64,000 nt of DNA, taken from positions 124,001-188,000 of the forward strand of contig JAJIRX010000668.1 in NCBI GenBank assembly GCA_023853785.1, written 5' to 3'. A model generated the notes under the pieces. The model ran no database searches and was not told where the DNA came from. It saw nothing but the letters and a program-made list of their open reading frames with translations. This document shows, in pieces, positions 26,738 to 39,028 of this stretch (position 1 is the first letter of the stretch; each line of letters starts with the position of its first letter). Source of the DNA: Psilocybe azurescens. Taxonomy: Eukaryota > Basidiomycota > Agaricomycetes > Agaricales > Agrocybaceae. The translations under genes and the position numbers were made by a program.

Positions 26738-26995
26738 TACACCCAAGTCTTGATTGGGATAGAGAACGTCATTAAGCGCCGTTATTAATAGGTTCCAATG
26801 CGCGGAAGAAGACTCTAGAAGCCAAGCTGAGCAGACAGCAAGTCTGCTTGTGTACACTAGTTCGCACAATGATTGTAAAGTTTCGAGAAGGAACGGTCGC
26901 GTGTTTGGATCCGAACTCACGTTTTTGCCACGGCAACTCATCCGCGCCAAAAGATAATAGTACAATTCGATAGACAATGACTTTGCTAGGCCTGG

Positions 26996-28131
26996 TCAGC
27001 GCTTGATGAAGCCCACAAGTTCCTTTTGAAGTTCCTTCTGTCGCCGTGCCTTTTCAAGATCATCAACACTGCGTAGGTCGTAAACAATGTCCCGCGTTTT
27101 CCCAAAATATACCTGTGTGCTCCCATCAACAAATCATTGCTTTGGGGCGGGACAAACAACATACCTCCTGAAGCAAGTTGCGCATCTTGATCTCCATCTC
27201 TTCAATCATTTTGCCAATGTTGCTGATATGTGATGACGCATCATTAAGAGGCCAGTCTTGCTCAGTCTAACAATGCGCGAACAAGTTATTTTGTGATGGA
27301 TGATGTTCGAGGAAGAGACCTACCTGGCGCGTCATGCTCCCACTCAAGCTAACCTCTCCGTCCCTCTTCCAGTTCTCCGTCCCTTTCTTGTCGGCAGGGA
27401 GTTTACTATCGCTCTCAGACCCCTTCCGGGTAATAAGGTGAAGCATCACAGTGGAGGTCAATTTATAGTGCGCCTGTCTTCCACGCTCCACTGTTTCGAA
27501 AACATGAATAGAATCCCACGAACCAGAGGGCTCGAGGGCCGACGCGGGTGTCATGGCTAAAGGAAACGACATTCACGAGTTTCTCATCAAGTTAATCAAA
27601 AGATGCATACTTTTCTTGAGAACAACCACCCCAGCAAAGTTTCCGCCGCTAGCATCTTCGGGATCCCACAAGTACACTGAAGATACCCCGCCTTCGTAGT
27701 ACATCTCGCGGTACGTATCAAACGCCTCGTTTGCTTGGATTTCGAGCTTGCGCATCCTGGAAGATGGAACAGCGCCGTCGTCGAGTGGAGGATCATACTC
27801 GTTAGACCAAGGCGACCTGAATCACGATCAACATGCTTGCAGAACGATACGTCCCCTGGCACATAGCCAACCCATCGACTTTATATGATGGAGATAGATA
27901 CGCCCCGCAAACCACGTACCTGTAGCTCTCTCCATCCCTATTATAATCGCATGCAAGATACTCTCTGCCCGTAGCGCGATCCACCATGACTTGCAGGGGT
28001 TGATCGACACTCTGCAGCAGCTCATCAGCCTCTTCGGGGCATATCCCAACAAGCGATCCCACGTTCTCTTCCGTCCGCGTTGGGGGCAGCCTACGCATTA
28101 GGTCTAGCATCGAGTCAATTACTTCTGCCAT
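26996..28131 (-). CDS. CAP2: F-actin capping protein subunit beta
   Basis: Beta subunit of the heterodimer that caps actin barbed ends. Start 28131 gives [20 protein letters not shown], then [98 protein letters not shown] and AGVVVLKK. After a further intron come [19 protein letters not shown] and [11 protein letters not shown], with a short insert, SGSMTRQ, and a C-terminal amphipathic tentacle helix [20 protein letters not shown]. It ends [12 protein letters not shown] at 26996. Order and length match the family, and no frame problem is visible. Confidence 0.94.
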
Positions 28132-29320
28132 AGTCCTGGTAATATTGAGGTAGACTGTTTTGCAGTAATCGGTTGAAAGGACAAGAAATGAATGGATCTG
28201 CGCTGAGGCTGCGACTGGCGTCGCGGTTGCACCTTCAGTTTTCTCACGCTGGTCTTGATCATAGGGGTCAAGCTGCCCCGATGGCTACACTGTTGGAGGA
28301 TATTTACCTGTTCCGCGTGTTTTTCTGCTCTCCAATTTCTTGGATCTCGACTCAACATTTCTCAGAAGGCCGACGTCAATTCATTTGTGTTTTTATTATG
28401 ACGCGATTTGTACATGTTCAAGGGTCTCTTATTGAAATATGTGGAGGACACAGTGATAAAGCCATATACAGAGTTAAAAAGCTAAAGCCTATCATTTGCT
28501 CGGTTCCTCTTGGGTTCCTCAATCCTTTCGCCATCATAATCAAACTTACTAACCTCTTTAATATACGTGCAAGAAAAGCAAATCAGAATACACTTTCCCT
28601 TCTCAGTTTTAAACCGTCGAGGCTCCAGCCTATAGGCAGTCGAGTCCCTGATTAATTTATTTTTCTAACGCAACATGGATTAAGGTGCATATCAAACTAC
28701 GAGCGAATCACAACGGATCACAACTAGTCGAGATATCAAAAGTAAGCGAGAAAGTCTGATTTAGCGCCTTTAAGCTGAGCATGTGCGTGTAGCATATATG
28801 AGCCCAGGTGCCTATAGGCCGGTAGAACCTATCAGCCCAATTAAATACTACACCTGAGCTCAGCTGAGCCCTAGGTCAGAAGCACCTGAAGTTATCTAGA
28901 TCATGATATTTGAACAAGCTGACTTTAGTCCTTAAAAGATACAACAGATCGCGACGATGAAATGTGACGATTGAGAGTTGGACTTACCACTTCCCAATAT
29001 AATTACAGAGATCTGGGGGTAAGTAAACGCGCTCGCAACGGAACCTTGAAGAGCAGGCCTGAGCAAGTTTGAGCGCGCCAGGCAAGCACATATCATTATA
29101 ACAAATTACAAATCATGACGGTACTGTGTACATAAATTCTGTTCCGTGTGCTTTCTAAAATCCCGAGAATCGATGATTGCACTGAATCGCAGGATCATAT
29201 CTGATCATATTTGCTTGTATCCGGAATCGGGAAGATTTTCTCCACAAGTATATGGTGACACTATATGACAACTAGGACCGACGAGTGAATGGCATCAATG
29301 CGTATTGTAATATCATATCT

Positions 29321-29342
29321 ACTATGCGGGACACCGCATAGT
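29321..29342. repeat. Perfect inverted repeat (9 bp arms, GACA loop)
   Basis: ACTATGCGG and CCGCATAGT are perfect reverse complements around a four-base loop. It is in the gene-poor stretch with no flanking gene; function is unknown. Confidence 0.6.
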
Positions 29343-29572
29343 GATAAGGATAGGATCGCCCAAATGATAGTCCTATTACCCGAGTGGATCTAACAGCATA
29401 CGTAAAGATTAACCCAGGCTACAAGAACGTGGTGTGGAGGAAAGAGTAACCAAAATATGCGAAAACACCAAGAATAAATATGTAGAGAGCATATGTCAAG
29501 GATACGCGGTGAACGTGATGCGCCACCGGTGCTGCGATAATCACTGACAATTAGCGGCAATCACCGTTTTAA

Positions 29573-29589
29573 CGGAGGTACCACCTCCG
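29573..29589. repeat. Perfect inverted repeat (7 bp arms)
   Basis: CGGAGGT and ACCTCCG pair perfectly around a 3-base loop. CGG-type half-sites in inverted order resemble targets of Zn2Cys6 regulators, but there is no gene within a kilobase, so this is only a resemblance. Confidence 0.45.
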
Positions 29590-32500
29590 CTCATGTTCTG
29601 ACGTGATCCTCAGGGTGCACTTACTCGACATATACGCGAGTGATCTGTAACGTACAGGTACGACGACGACGGGTCTACATGCTCTTCCTATGCATCCAGA
29701 CGCGAAGACAAGAAAGTCGAGGCTCTACGTGATTAGCCACCGAAAATTTAATACCGACGATGTGAGAAGGGTTAGATAGGCCCCTGGAGATGTCGAAGAC
29801 GGACGGCCTTCCGTAGATATCCTCGCTTGGGCGCCTTAGGTCGATGCCTCCAATAACAGAAAATAAATATCGCCCTCAGTTGACCGCGGAGCGGACAAAG
29901 AGCTTGAAAAAGTTATTGAGAAAGTCCGCCCGAGTCTACTTGAATTGTGGAGGTTTGCGAACGGTATATGTAGGTCCATGCAGGTCCAGCTCCACCTCTG
30001 CTTACAAAGTTGTGAGAAATACAGAGGACTCGGCAGCCATTCGGCAGTAGAAGGCAGAAGACGAAATAGAGCCCCGTTTCACAGAGGAAGATGTCCGACA
30101 TTCTGAAGGAGTGCCGAAGGCATCAGCCGTCAGATATGAATCCGTAGGGGTTCAACAGGTCGAAAGATTCCACCTCCCATGGTTCCTTCAGGATCTACCC
30201 TAAACCTCAAGAACCAGACTTAGAAGTGTAAAATATCCAGGATTTCAGAGCAGGAATTGACCAAAGTTTAACCGAGCTTGGGAACAGGACATCCCCCGAT
30301 AGAATTCAGAAATCCAGATATCAGGGCAGGCCCGGTAGCCAACTGCCAGCGACTACGAACAAACAGCGAAGGTTACTCGTGTGTCATGATTGATGTCATG
30401 TGCCTGAGGGCAGATACAACAGATTATCATGATTTCAAGTCCTCTGCGCCAAGAAAGAAGGACGTTCGAGAACAACTATTGGCTAATTCTGAAAGCATCC
30501 CTGTAAAACACCATTCTAACGACCAAATTAGCCAGATTCGAGCCAGAGACCAATGAGTAGATCAAGCTGTGGAACTCTGAATGCCGGACGAGATCGGGAC
30601 GTCGGGAAGTTGAGGAGAGTTCTTGCTTGCCTCCGGGCAGAGAAGCCATGTGCTACAGCCCGACCCTTCAGTATTGATTATTGTATGCCAGTAGAGGTGT
30701 CCCACGTTTTTAGAGGAAAATTTTTCATGGAGCTTGCGGCTTCCGACTTGTACCGATCAAGCCCAAAGCCATCGAAAGGCGACATTTCGAAGACTTGCTT
30801 TTCATGGTCTAAAGTCGTGTAGAACTAGAGGATATCGACGAATGTGGTAACGCCGAAAGCAAGGAATCAGAACGCCACGTGGGATTCGTCGTTTTTAATT
30901 AGCATAGGGCTTCTTGCACGCGTTACGTAGCTGCTTTAGGTATTTATGTACCCCAGATTTTGTCTGAAAAGACCATGATCATTGAAGCCATATGCCAAAG
31001 TGTTCCATACTATTTCCAGAATAAGTATATGTGAAAAAGAACAGGAGATAAGAATATAGAAGTCATGAAAATAGACCTTGAAGATAGAGATTAAGTTAGA
31101 GTTTCTGGAATCTCGAGTTGCTAAAAGCACCTTGAGTGTGGAGCTGTGTGGAGGAAATATTATTTTGATTGCCATTTGCCATGCTTTCGAGGGGTGAGTG
31201 GCGATGAGGGGGGATAAACATGCCGAGAATTATGTTATTTTGGCGCCTTGCATATCCGAAAGTAAACGGATAGATCTCGACAGTAAACAGAGAACTCAGT
31301 AATGTAGCTTTCTAGGCAGACGTTTCAAGTCGTCCGTACGTACGGGATATTCGGTCTTAAGATGAGGGGCAAGGTGGCGAATAAATGGGTATCACTGTGG
31401 GATACGTCCTGATACTTTACTGCGGAACACGGCGCGAGTGGTGCAGGCAGGTAACCACGCGCCTTGGGTCATTGGTCACGGTCTTTCTAAAGTTCGACAC
31501 AATCAGAGGGCATGTGTTCACTTGAGATAAAATTTTCTGAAGCAACGAGGTCAGCAGACTAAACCTGTTCAGCGTAGACGAATCAAATGAGGGGTTGTGA
31601 GTTAGAAATTCTGATTCAGTACGAGCTACAGCTCCCAGGACGAGTGACACCGGGGTTCGCGGTATTCTAGCGGCGGAAATGAGGAAATTTCAATTAGAAA
31701 GCACATATTTGAAGTGAGAATGAATTGACGGGTTGCTGAGTAGTGTTTTATTTACCTCCAGTTGACGACTGTGAGTATTCGCCGCAAATTCGCCTTTTGT
31801 GCCACCGGACCACCTTTAATTCAGTCTTTTACTTGACCTGAGTTTGGAGGACGCCGGTGTAGTGCTCTTGGTAGCTGCTGTTGTGTCATGATCACCGGAG
31901 TAGACTTTAGGCATGAAGGCGCCCAGTGCGGGGTTCCTTTAATTAATGCGGGGAGCGGATTTCTGTGCGCAAATGAAAACATACCTCTAGACTCGTAGTC
32001 AGTAGGTAGCGGAAGTAACTGCTATAGCCACTCAATTTTGGAGGTATGTCGAAGGAATATTCTGCAACGAAGGTATGCAGTGCCCAGTAAGCCCAGCCTA
32101 TCAATGAAAGACGATCAGAATCGAGGGTGTGTATGTTCCGGGGCGTTGAGCAAAGTAAAGACTTTGACCGTAGAAATCTTGAATAAAAGACTAGAAGAGG
32201 ACACAAATCGATAAAGTCCCAAGGTCTCGTGGTTTACCTGATCAACCGGCGGTAGGAACTTAGTAACGCAACTTGTCAAAGTAACTGCGACTGACCCAGT
32301 CGGTGTGAAAGCAAAAATTATCTACGCTCCCACTGTACCGGGTTCATATCCTCCGGGGAGAGAATCTCAGCGGAGTCAAAGCATGGCGCCTTTCTGCAGA
32401 TGTTTGCCGTGGCTAAAAGTGCATGAACGCATCTTTGGGTGGCATGGGAGTCAGCTGGCACACAGAGCTTTATTAGTCGTTATGTAGTCCCTTTTTAGTC

Positions 32501-32908
32501 AGGGGAGAATCTAGAAACTGAGAGGATGGAGATATCAGATAGTAGCAATAGCTTTTGACAAGTTTCTGAGGATGAGAATCAAGAAAGGCAGCCTGAGGGA
32601 TATAGAGTCGTCGGGGATTAAATTAGGAGTATATGACATGCTGAATGAAATCACAACAGACACGATGATAAAACAGCACATGGTGCAGTCAGTGTTCCAT
32701 CAGAGCAGTTGGACAGAGGAAACCAATTAGCTGCTCGTCTCATTAGAACTCGGACCTGAAGCAAAAACAAAGGATTCGTCCGACATAACCAGATAAGGCA
32801 ACAGCCAGCACAGCCACTCAATTCACATGCAATCTCACCTTTCGTTGCTTTCTGACTTACCCCGCATTGCAAAAAAATTATACGATACGAACTTTATTGG
32901 CGGCGACG

Positions 32909-32927
32909 ACGACGACGACGACGACGG
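32909..32927 (+). repeat. GAC trinucleotide repeat
   Basis: About six tandem GAC units upstream of the chosen start of the bHLH gene. If translation began at 32827 the tract would encode poly-Asp; with the preferred start at 32983 it is in the 5' leader. Confidence 0.8.
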
Positions 32928-32982
32928 CAACGGCTACAACTTGTCCACGTCCCGGTACTCTCCCTTTTTCTCTCTCCATACC

Positions 32983-34603
32983 ATGCAGTCCCTCCTCTCA
33001 CCAGCTGAGAGTAATGCCTTTCAATCTTTTCTCTCCTCTCTCGACTATCCAGAGTCGGAGTCTATGTCTCTCTCATCGACCGAATGGGCATTGTATAATT
33101 CCAACCCATCTGTATACTCGCCGCAGGACGACACACGCCATGATCCGGAGGCAAATCCAGAGCATCGCGAGGCTTTGACAAAGGCTACCAAGGACCTCAT
33201 GTCTCTGGATTCAAACAGCTGGGACAATGGATCGTCGATGATGGATCACCATCCAAGTATGCAACAACACCAGCGGCACACGTATGGTGCTAATGGACAC
33301 GCAATGTCGCAATACGATCGGGAAGAGCACGAGCGCTTGCTCGTACACCAGCAGCAAGTGTTGCAGCATCAACGGCAACACCGGCAACAGCAGCAGCAAG
33401 ACCAACAGAGACACAACTCGTTCTCAACGACACGCGACATCTTTCCCTTCCTCAACGACAAAAGGCCGCAGCCGCAGCCTCCACAGCTGCAATATCCAAT
33501 GCATCCTTCCCATTTACGGCAGCAACAGCATCATGTATCGGTATCCCCTATGAACACAGTCTCGTCCAACCACTCTTCACCCACCTCTCCTCATTCGCCG
33601 TATAGCGGCTTTCATCAGCAACACAACGCTGTGTCAATGTCAGTGCACCAGCAGCAGCAAGTTCATATACCCCATCAACAACAGCAGCAGACACAAATAC
33701 CCTCCGGGTCGCGGAATACACGGTTATCAACTTCCCGATCGACTCCCGCGGTCACAACATCAACGGCATCGCGACAGTCGATGCAGAACCCCTCCTCCAA
33801 CTCTGCTGCATCTTCCTCGGCGCACCAGCGCTTGCCGAATGGTGTGAACGACGCGTCTGCCAAACGTCACCGGTCGTCTACTTCGCCCCCTGTTCTCGCC
33901 CACAGGCAGCAAGAGCAACACCAAGCGTCGGGCTCGTCGTCTAAACAGACGTTGCTCTCTCCGTCACAGAAGAAGGCGAACCATATACAGTCGGAGCAGA
34001 AGCGGCGGGCGAATATCCGGAGAGGCTACGAGGCGTTGTGTGAGACGGTGCCTGCATTACGAGAGGCGATTCGGGAAGAGGAGGAGGCGGAGAGGAATCT
34101 GCGGAGTGCTATTAATGGGAATGGCAACACTGTAGCCCAGAGGAAGAAGAGTAGAGGAAAAAAGAACAGCAAAGAAGGAGAGGAGAAGGAGAAGGACCGA
34201 TTGGATGGAAGGGCAGGTCCGAGAAGCGAGAATGTGGTTCTGTCGAAAAGTATGTTATTTCTTTGAGCCTTCTTTCCTTTTCTTCATTACGTTTCGTCCT
34301 CCCTCTTCAGTTCTTTTTTCATTCGTCTCCTTTACCTCCCGCCACATTCAACTAAAATTTCACTAACTTGATTCTTTAGCAATCGACCATATCCAAGCAC
34401 TCATATCAGACCGTTCTGCCCTACTGGCGCGTCTGCATCGTGCACGCTCTTCGCTTCCGCCGGGACATCCGGTGCTGACTCCCGTCTTGTCGGATCCTCC
34501 ATGGGAGAGGGAATGGAAGGGTGGGGACGGGAGGCTGGGGGATGAGGAACCGGATGGTGAGGGCGCGAGTGACGGGGAGGATGACGGAGAGGATGGTGAG
34601 TAG
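32983..34603 (+). CDS. bHLH transcription factor with long polyglutamine tracts
   Basis: Two exons (to 34249, and from 34380). The preferred start 32983 (ACCATGC context) gives MQSLLSPAESNAFQSFLSSL, which looks like an N-terminal helix; an upstream in-frame ATG at 32827 would add 52 residues including poly-Asp. A long Gln/His-rich middle follows (several QQQQQ tracts, 33240-33700). The basic region and helix 1 read KANHIQSEQKRRANIRRGYE and ALCETVPALREAI, a long acidic and Lys-rich loop of about 70 residues follows, and helix 2 is TIDHIQALISDRSALLARLH across the intron. The long loop resembles yeast Ino4-type or Mlx-type factors. The C-terminus is Gly/Asp/Glu-rich and ends DDGEDGE at 34601-34603. 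Targets are unknown. Confidence 0.87.
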
Positions 34604-36157
34604 AGCGTCGGGTGGTTTGGTGGGTAATGACGGTGGCGGTAACACTATCGGTGTTTTTTCTTCTTCGGACTTTGGGTTTACGTATGGAAGGGTGGATATA
34701 ATGTAAATGGACGTTCTTTCGTGCTTTATCGTTTCGTTTCATGGGTGCTGCTTGAAGAAGTCGCCACGGCACTTCGAAAATGGCCAAGCACTGGGTGAAA
34801 TACTGCCGTCTCTATCCAAAGATGGCCCTCGGACTTCGTCTATCTCAACATTCTGGGTGCTTACAAGGTCAGTTTTGTTCCTGGCGTGCTTTGTTCGGCT
34901 AAATGGGCGACTGACTCTTGGGCTTTGTCTTCATTTCAGGTTCAGCTAAGCTTACAGAAGATGCCGTTGGCAGGATTCCCATGTGCCAACCTTAACGTGA
35001 TATGGGCGCTTCCGTACAAGACAAAATCGCTTGATCTACTCCGTTGGATGGCTGAGTCCTCGCGCGACTGATTAACCCTGAGACCGCGTATTCATCCATT
35101 GTCCGCTGTCCCTGCTCGGTCGCTTCTCCTCATGGAACCCCAATAAGTGACGCACATATACATATATGCATACTTGGGATATCCGGCGTGTGCCGCCATG
35201 TCTGCAAGGCTTAGCGCCACCTTCCCGTCCATCTGCCTATGCACGCGCTCAGGCTGTCTGCGCACAGTTACTAAACTCTCGAACGCGCCACGATAACGGT
35301 CTTCATATCCCGCAACACCCCAGTAGTCACTTTCTTTCATATCTCCAAGATCACGGCGGAGTTAATTTTTTTCAAATCTCTCACTACATACGGTTTTTTT
35401 ACTCCTCATATTGAACAGGTTGCTACGCCACTTTATTGACCTCGTTTTTAATCATGGTTCATGTTTCTTGCCTCATCCAACCCGGTTTCTGTATGGCTGT
35501 GTAGAAAAGTATACAATTGCAACAGCCTCGAGTCAGGGGAAGTCTCAAAAGCATAGCTTCAGGATCATCATTCATTCATTCATTCATTTGCGGTGAGTAA
35601 ACGGTGTTGTTCGGCAGAGAGCGCTCCTCTGCCGCCCGTTGAATAAAGTGCAGATCACCATATCCAATACATTGCCAATCCAGTTGGGAAGTGGACGGAA
35701 TCCTTCAACTCCAGCAACGATGTGAATACTCTTGAGTGCTGATGGATTCTCATCTCCGTCCATCTATTAATAGCACGCGTATAAGCCACAACAGTTGTGT
35801 GGCCCTGGGCCAATATTTTTTACATCCCTTGGATATCTTGTACTGATGGGTAATGAGTTTGCAGTCTCTCTTGACTCGTTTCCATATTTTAGACTAGAAG
35901 GTATTTTAGGACATATGAAGATGAAGTCTTTAATTACCTTTTCAGTCGAGATCACACACCGTCGCGGTACTTTATACAACTTCGAATTAGAATGGTGTGC
36001 GGTCGACAGGTGGGTTAACTGACTGCTGGCGTAAAGTCTTATCGTCCCTGAGCAAAAAGCTGCATATAAATTAGGGCATTGGTTGAACGCTGATATATCT
36101 GTCCTTTAGACATTCTTCCCTTCCCACATCCAATCATTTTAAGCCCTACTATCAGCC
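34604..36157. other. 1.55 kb intergenic region
   Basis: No recognisable coding sequence. A + strand stretch near 34780-35070 can be read as a short exon-like frame but has no family resemblance I can name. The 5' side should be the bHLH 3' UTR, and the last 100 bases the promoter of the first small secreted protein (TATAAATTAG near 36064). Confidence 0.4.
35568..35588 (+). repeat. ATTC tetranucleotide microsatellite
   Basis: Five tandem CATT units in the intergenic region; a candidate strain-typing locus. Confidence 0.8.
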
Positions 36158-36929
36158 ATGATTGTTTCCGTTGCCCTTGCCACTGTAACTATATCTCTGA
36201 GCGCCTTCTCAGGTATTTCGAGGTCTTATGGTATCTTCCACTTCCTCAAATATCTTATTTTTTCCAGTCGTGGCGGAATCATTGGCCTCACCAGCCATTC
36301 TTTACTCTCGACAAGTCAGCGGATTCGACCCGAGCCAGATCCCGGTGTCTTGCATCCAAACGAAGTGTTCCGATTATGTTAATACGATAACAGTGCGTAA
36401 TTCCAGGTCCCTCATCTGTGTGTTATTTTAATATGTTCATCTTTCCAGCAACAAAACTGCATTACCCTCGATTGCTTGTGTTCAACGAATATAGTCAATG
36501 CCCTGAAATCCTGCGAGCAATGCGTTGTCGATGCAAATATTCCTGGCTTCACGCAATCAGATGTTGATAATGCTATCTCAGGTGGGAAGCGTTTAGGACT
36601 TTCTTCGTTGTCCGATACTTACGCCATTCAATCTTCTTTCATTTTGATCAGGTTTTGTGCAAAGCTGCAGTGACGCCGGTCATCCTGTGTCGGGAATAAG
36701 TGGCAGTGGTGGATCCTTGAGTAGTGGAGGTGTATCCACGAGCAGTGGTGGCAGCACTGCTAGCAGTTCCAAGAGCTCTGGGACTAATACTGCGTCTGCT
36801 GGTTCGACCAGCGCTACAAGCCCCGGATCCTCGTCGAAGCCTCCCAGCACTGGTGTTGCCGTTAAAGCGAAGGACAGCGTTTTGTTGGCTATTCTCGGGA
36901 TTGCGTTGGGAGCTATGGCTACTGTCTGA
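36158..36929 (+). CDS. Small secreted cysteine-rich, Ser-rich GPI-anchored protein, copy 1
   Basis: Predicted wall or membrane-anchored secreted protein, about 190 residues in four exons. Start 36158 gives the signal peptide MIVSVALATVTISLSAFSVV. The mature part holds eight cysteines: IPVSCIQTKCSDYVNTIT, QQNCITLDCLCSTNIVNALK, SCEQCVVDANIPGF and FVQSCSDAGHP. A Ser/Thr/Gly-rich linker (residues about 125-170) follows, then the hydrophobic tail DSVLLAILGIALGAMATV, typical of a GPI signal. The pattern is reminiscent of CFEM-type domains but the spacing is not the standard one. It is the first of three tandem paralogues. The function is unknown; wall structure or host interaction are possible. Confidence 0.85.
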
Positions 36930-37807
36930 AAATCAATGCCTAAGGAAACTTTGACAACACCTTACAAACCTCGCCATCATCCCGGATTGTGCCATATTAT
37001 ATTTACGAACAACTGATTATCCACCATGTTTTTTATATGCCTATTGGTCAACCATTTCTTACTACATTTGGCTTAACATTTAAGGTAGTATCCTGAATAA
37101 GAAGCATGACTGCGGACAGACGCTGAGTGATCGGCAATGTTGTCACTGCGTGGCGCCATTTCCTAAAGGGATCAATTGTGTGGACGATGAGAATTCTGCC
37201 AGCATATGCTTGTTGAAGTGAGCCGCAAATCTGATTCCGACAGCGGCCCACCAGAAGAATTCAATCGCTATCATTGAGGGCTCAACTCGCTTGGTTTTGT
37301 CTCTACTTTTCATGGATAGGATGCGTTTGAAAGGTGCATATTGCGGTTCCATCCTGACCCCCTTACGGCAGTACACGGCGAAAACCTGAACGTATAGCTT
37401 CCCCTTAGCAATTGAGATTGACTCGTAATTATTTCGCGGTACATTCAAACGGACGCATGTAAACGGCCATGTGGCATTCTGCGCCACCGTCTCGCAATGC
37501 GGCCAACGGATGTTGACCACGTGTGAGGAGGGAATTTTCATGTGGTAAGATACATCCCTGCTATGTCCCACACTGGTGTACTTGATGTATACCGCAACAT
37601 AACCACCAAATTTTTCTCAATGTGGTTGCCGGGGTTGGACCAATGATTAGACCAGACATAAAACGACGATATCAACGCAGTTGTTGGCAGTCTTGTTTCA
37701 ATGAGAATAATATAAAATGTTGCAATGATATCGTGTTTATTCCACAATCAGTAAATTTACTTGCTCAAGAACTTACTCACACCTAACTGATCATCTCTTC
37801 CTCGAAA
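36930..37807. other. Intergenic region between secreted protein copies 1 and 2
   Basis: 878 bases. A minus-strand ORF of 142 codons (37143-37571) lacks recognisable features and is not called. Otherwise I see nothing. Confidence 0.4.
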
Positions 37808-38499
37808 ATGTTGCCAATTTCTTTAGTTACAGTATCCACATTCTCAGTGTCCTTTTTTCTGCCAGGTAAGCTGATCGCAAAGGACCGCGATACTGGGCAA
37901 GACGAGCTGACAGTCTTCTTGCTGTATTAGCGGTTTGTGCAGAGTCTCCTGCATCAACTATCAGGTTATACCAACGTCAGTCGGTACCATTGGATATCGA
38001 CGGCCTCCCTACCTCCTGTAAATGTCAAGACCTTGTTGGACTCATCGAAGTATGCGCAGGTGTAATATTTCCATTTGAGTGAATTCAGAAAAATCCTTTT
38101 CAGGACCCAAGTTGTGGCGCCAACTATGAGTGCATATGCACAAATCCGGATGTCATTAGCGATCTCAAATCATGCGAGCAATGTGCCGTAGACGCAAACA
38201 TGGTTAACCAGACCGTTGTTGATAATAACATAGCGGGTATGTCACGAATCATATTTCATACATATAGACCGACTGATTGATTTTTGCATGGTCATGACCT
38301 AGTTTTGATCAGTTCCTGTAATGAAACGGGGCAACCTAACTTCCAAGGCCTCGATAGCTCAAGCCTTGCAAATAGCTCTGCGTCGTCTGCCTCAACCTCT
38401 GACTCTCCTTCTCAAACTAATGATGGAGTTGCAATGGGAACCAACGTTTTCCGCTGCTTGTTCGCATTGGCACTGGGACTCTTTACTTTCTCTCACTAG
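37808..38499 (+). CDS. Small secreted cysteine-rich, Ser-rich protein, copy 2 (divergent)
   Basis: Paralogue of the gene at 36158, about 160 residues. Start 37808 gives MLPISLVTVSTFSVSFFLP, a signal peptide interrupted by an intron at the same position as in the other copies. The mature part reads LDIDGLPTSCKCQDLVGLIE, DPSCGANYECICTNPDVIS, DLKSCEQCAVDANMVNQTVV and SCNETGQP, keeping most of the cysteines, including CKC in place of CIQTKC. A short Ser-rich linker and the hydrophobic tail FRCLFALALGLFTFSH close it. It is the most divergent of the three copies and has the shortest Ser-rich region. Confidence 0.8.
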
Positions 38500-39028
38500 A
38501 TCTAGTAGCTTACACTATACACCCAATTGTCGAGGTCTATATACTAGTCCATTAATATTTACCAGAGTGAACGGAACAATGCAGTCTTGGATGCCAAATA
38601 AGTGTTGAGCAAGTGTCAATCATTCTAGTCGGCATAACATTATGGAACTGAATTAGACAGTTTGATAGATCTACAGGCCGTAACAGAAGGATAACAAGGA
38701 ACTTTGCTGGTCAGTCACTCGTTAATTCGACCAAGTATCTCTCCGATAATGAAATAAGCTGTAGCTCGGCACAAGCCTGTAAATTTTAGAGAGCTTGGAG
38801 ATTCAAATATTTTTAATGGAAGGAAACTTACGTTGATAGTGCTGTGTAAGTAACTTCAAGACGATCTGCGGGCAGCATACATTGACGTGATGATCATGAT
38901 CATGTCGTCCCTGTTTAACAAAGAACATTCGAAATGGCCTTCATTTCCCCCCATGAACAACCTCCTCGTCTCTCTACTCTCTCTACTACTGCCATCTCAA
39001 AGATTTCATTCCTTTGCGCATCTCAGAC
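38500..39028. other. Intergenic region between secreted protein copies 2 and 3
   Basis: 529 bases, AT-rich, with no supported gene. A TGATCATGATCATG palindrome lies at about 38889-38902, 130 bases upstream of copy 3. Confidence 0.4.

Larger units (their letters stand above)
28132..32982. other. 4.8 kb gene-poor region
   Basis: No ORF encodes a recognisable domain and no splice-consistent gene emerges on either strand. The region has short palindromes (29321-29342 and 29573-29589) and a CCGTACGTACGG palindrome near 31335. It may contain eroded transposon sequence, but I could not find long terminal repeats or catalytic motifs. The last 150 bases are the leader of the bHLH gene, including a GAC repeat. 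Confidence 0.5.

Noticed and set aside
28173..28655. 160-codon plus-strand ORF just upstream of the capping protein gene
   Set aside because: It overlaps the presumed promoter and leader of the divergent gene and has no family resemblance.
29844..30822. Run of plus-strand ORFs suspected to be a retroelement
   Set aside because: No gag zinc knuckle, protease, reverse transcriptase or integrase motif could be read, and no long terminal repeats were found by eye.
34401..34787. Pro/His-rich 128-codon minus-strand ORF
   Set aside because: Antisense shadow of the Gly/Asp-rich second exon of the bHLH gene.
37143..37571. 142-codon minus-strand ORF between two secreted protein genes
   Set aside because: No recognisable domain, no splice support, and composition unlike the neighbouring genes.
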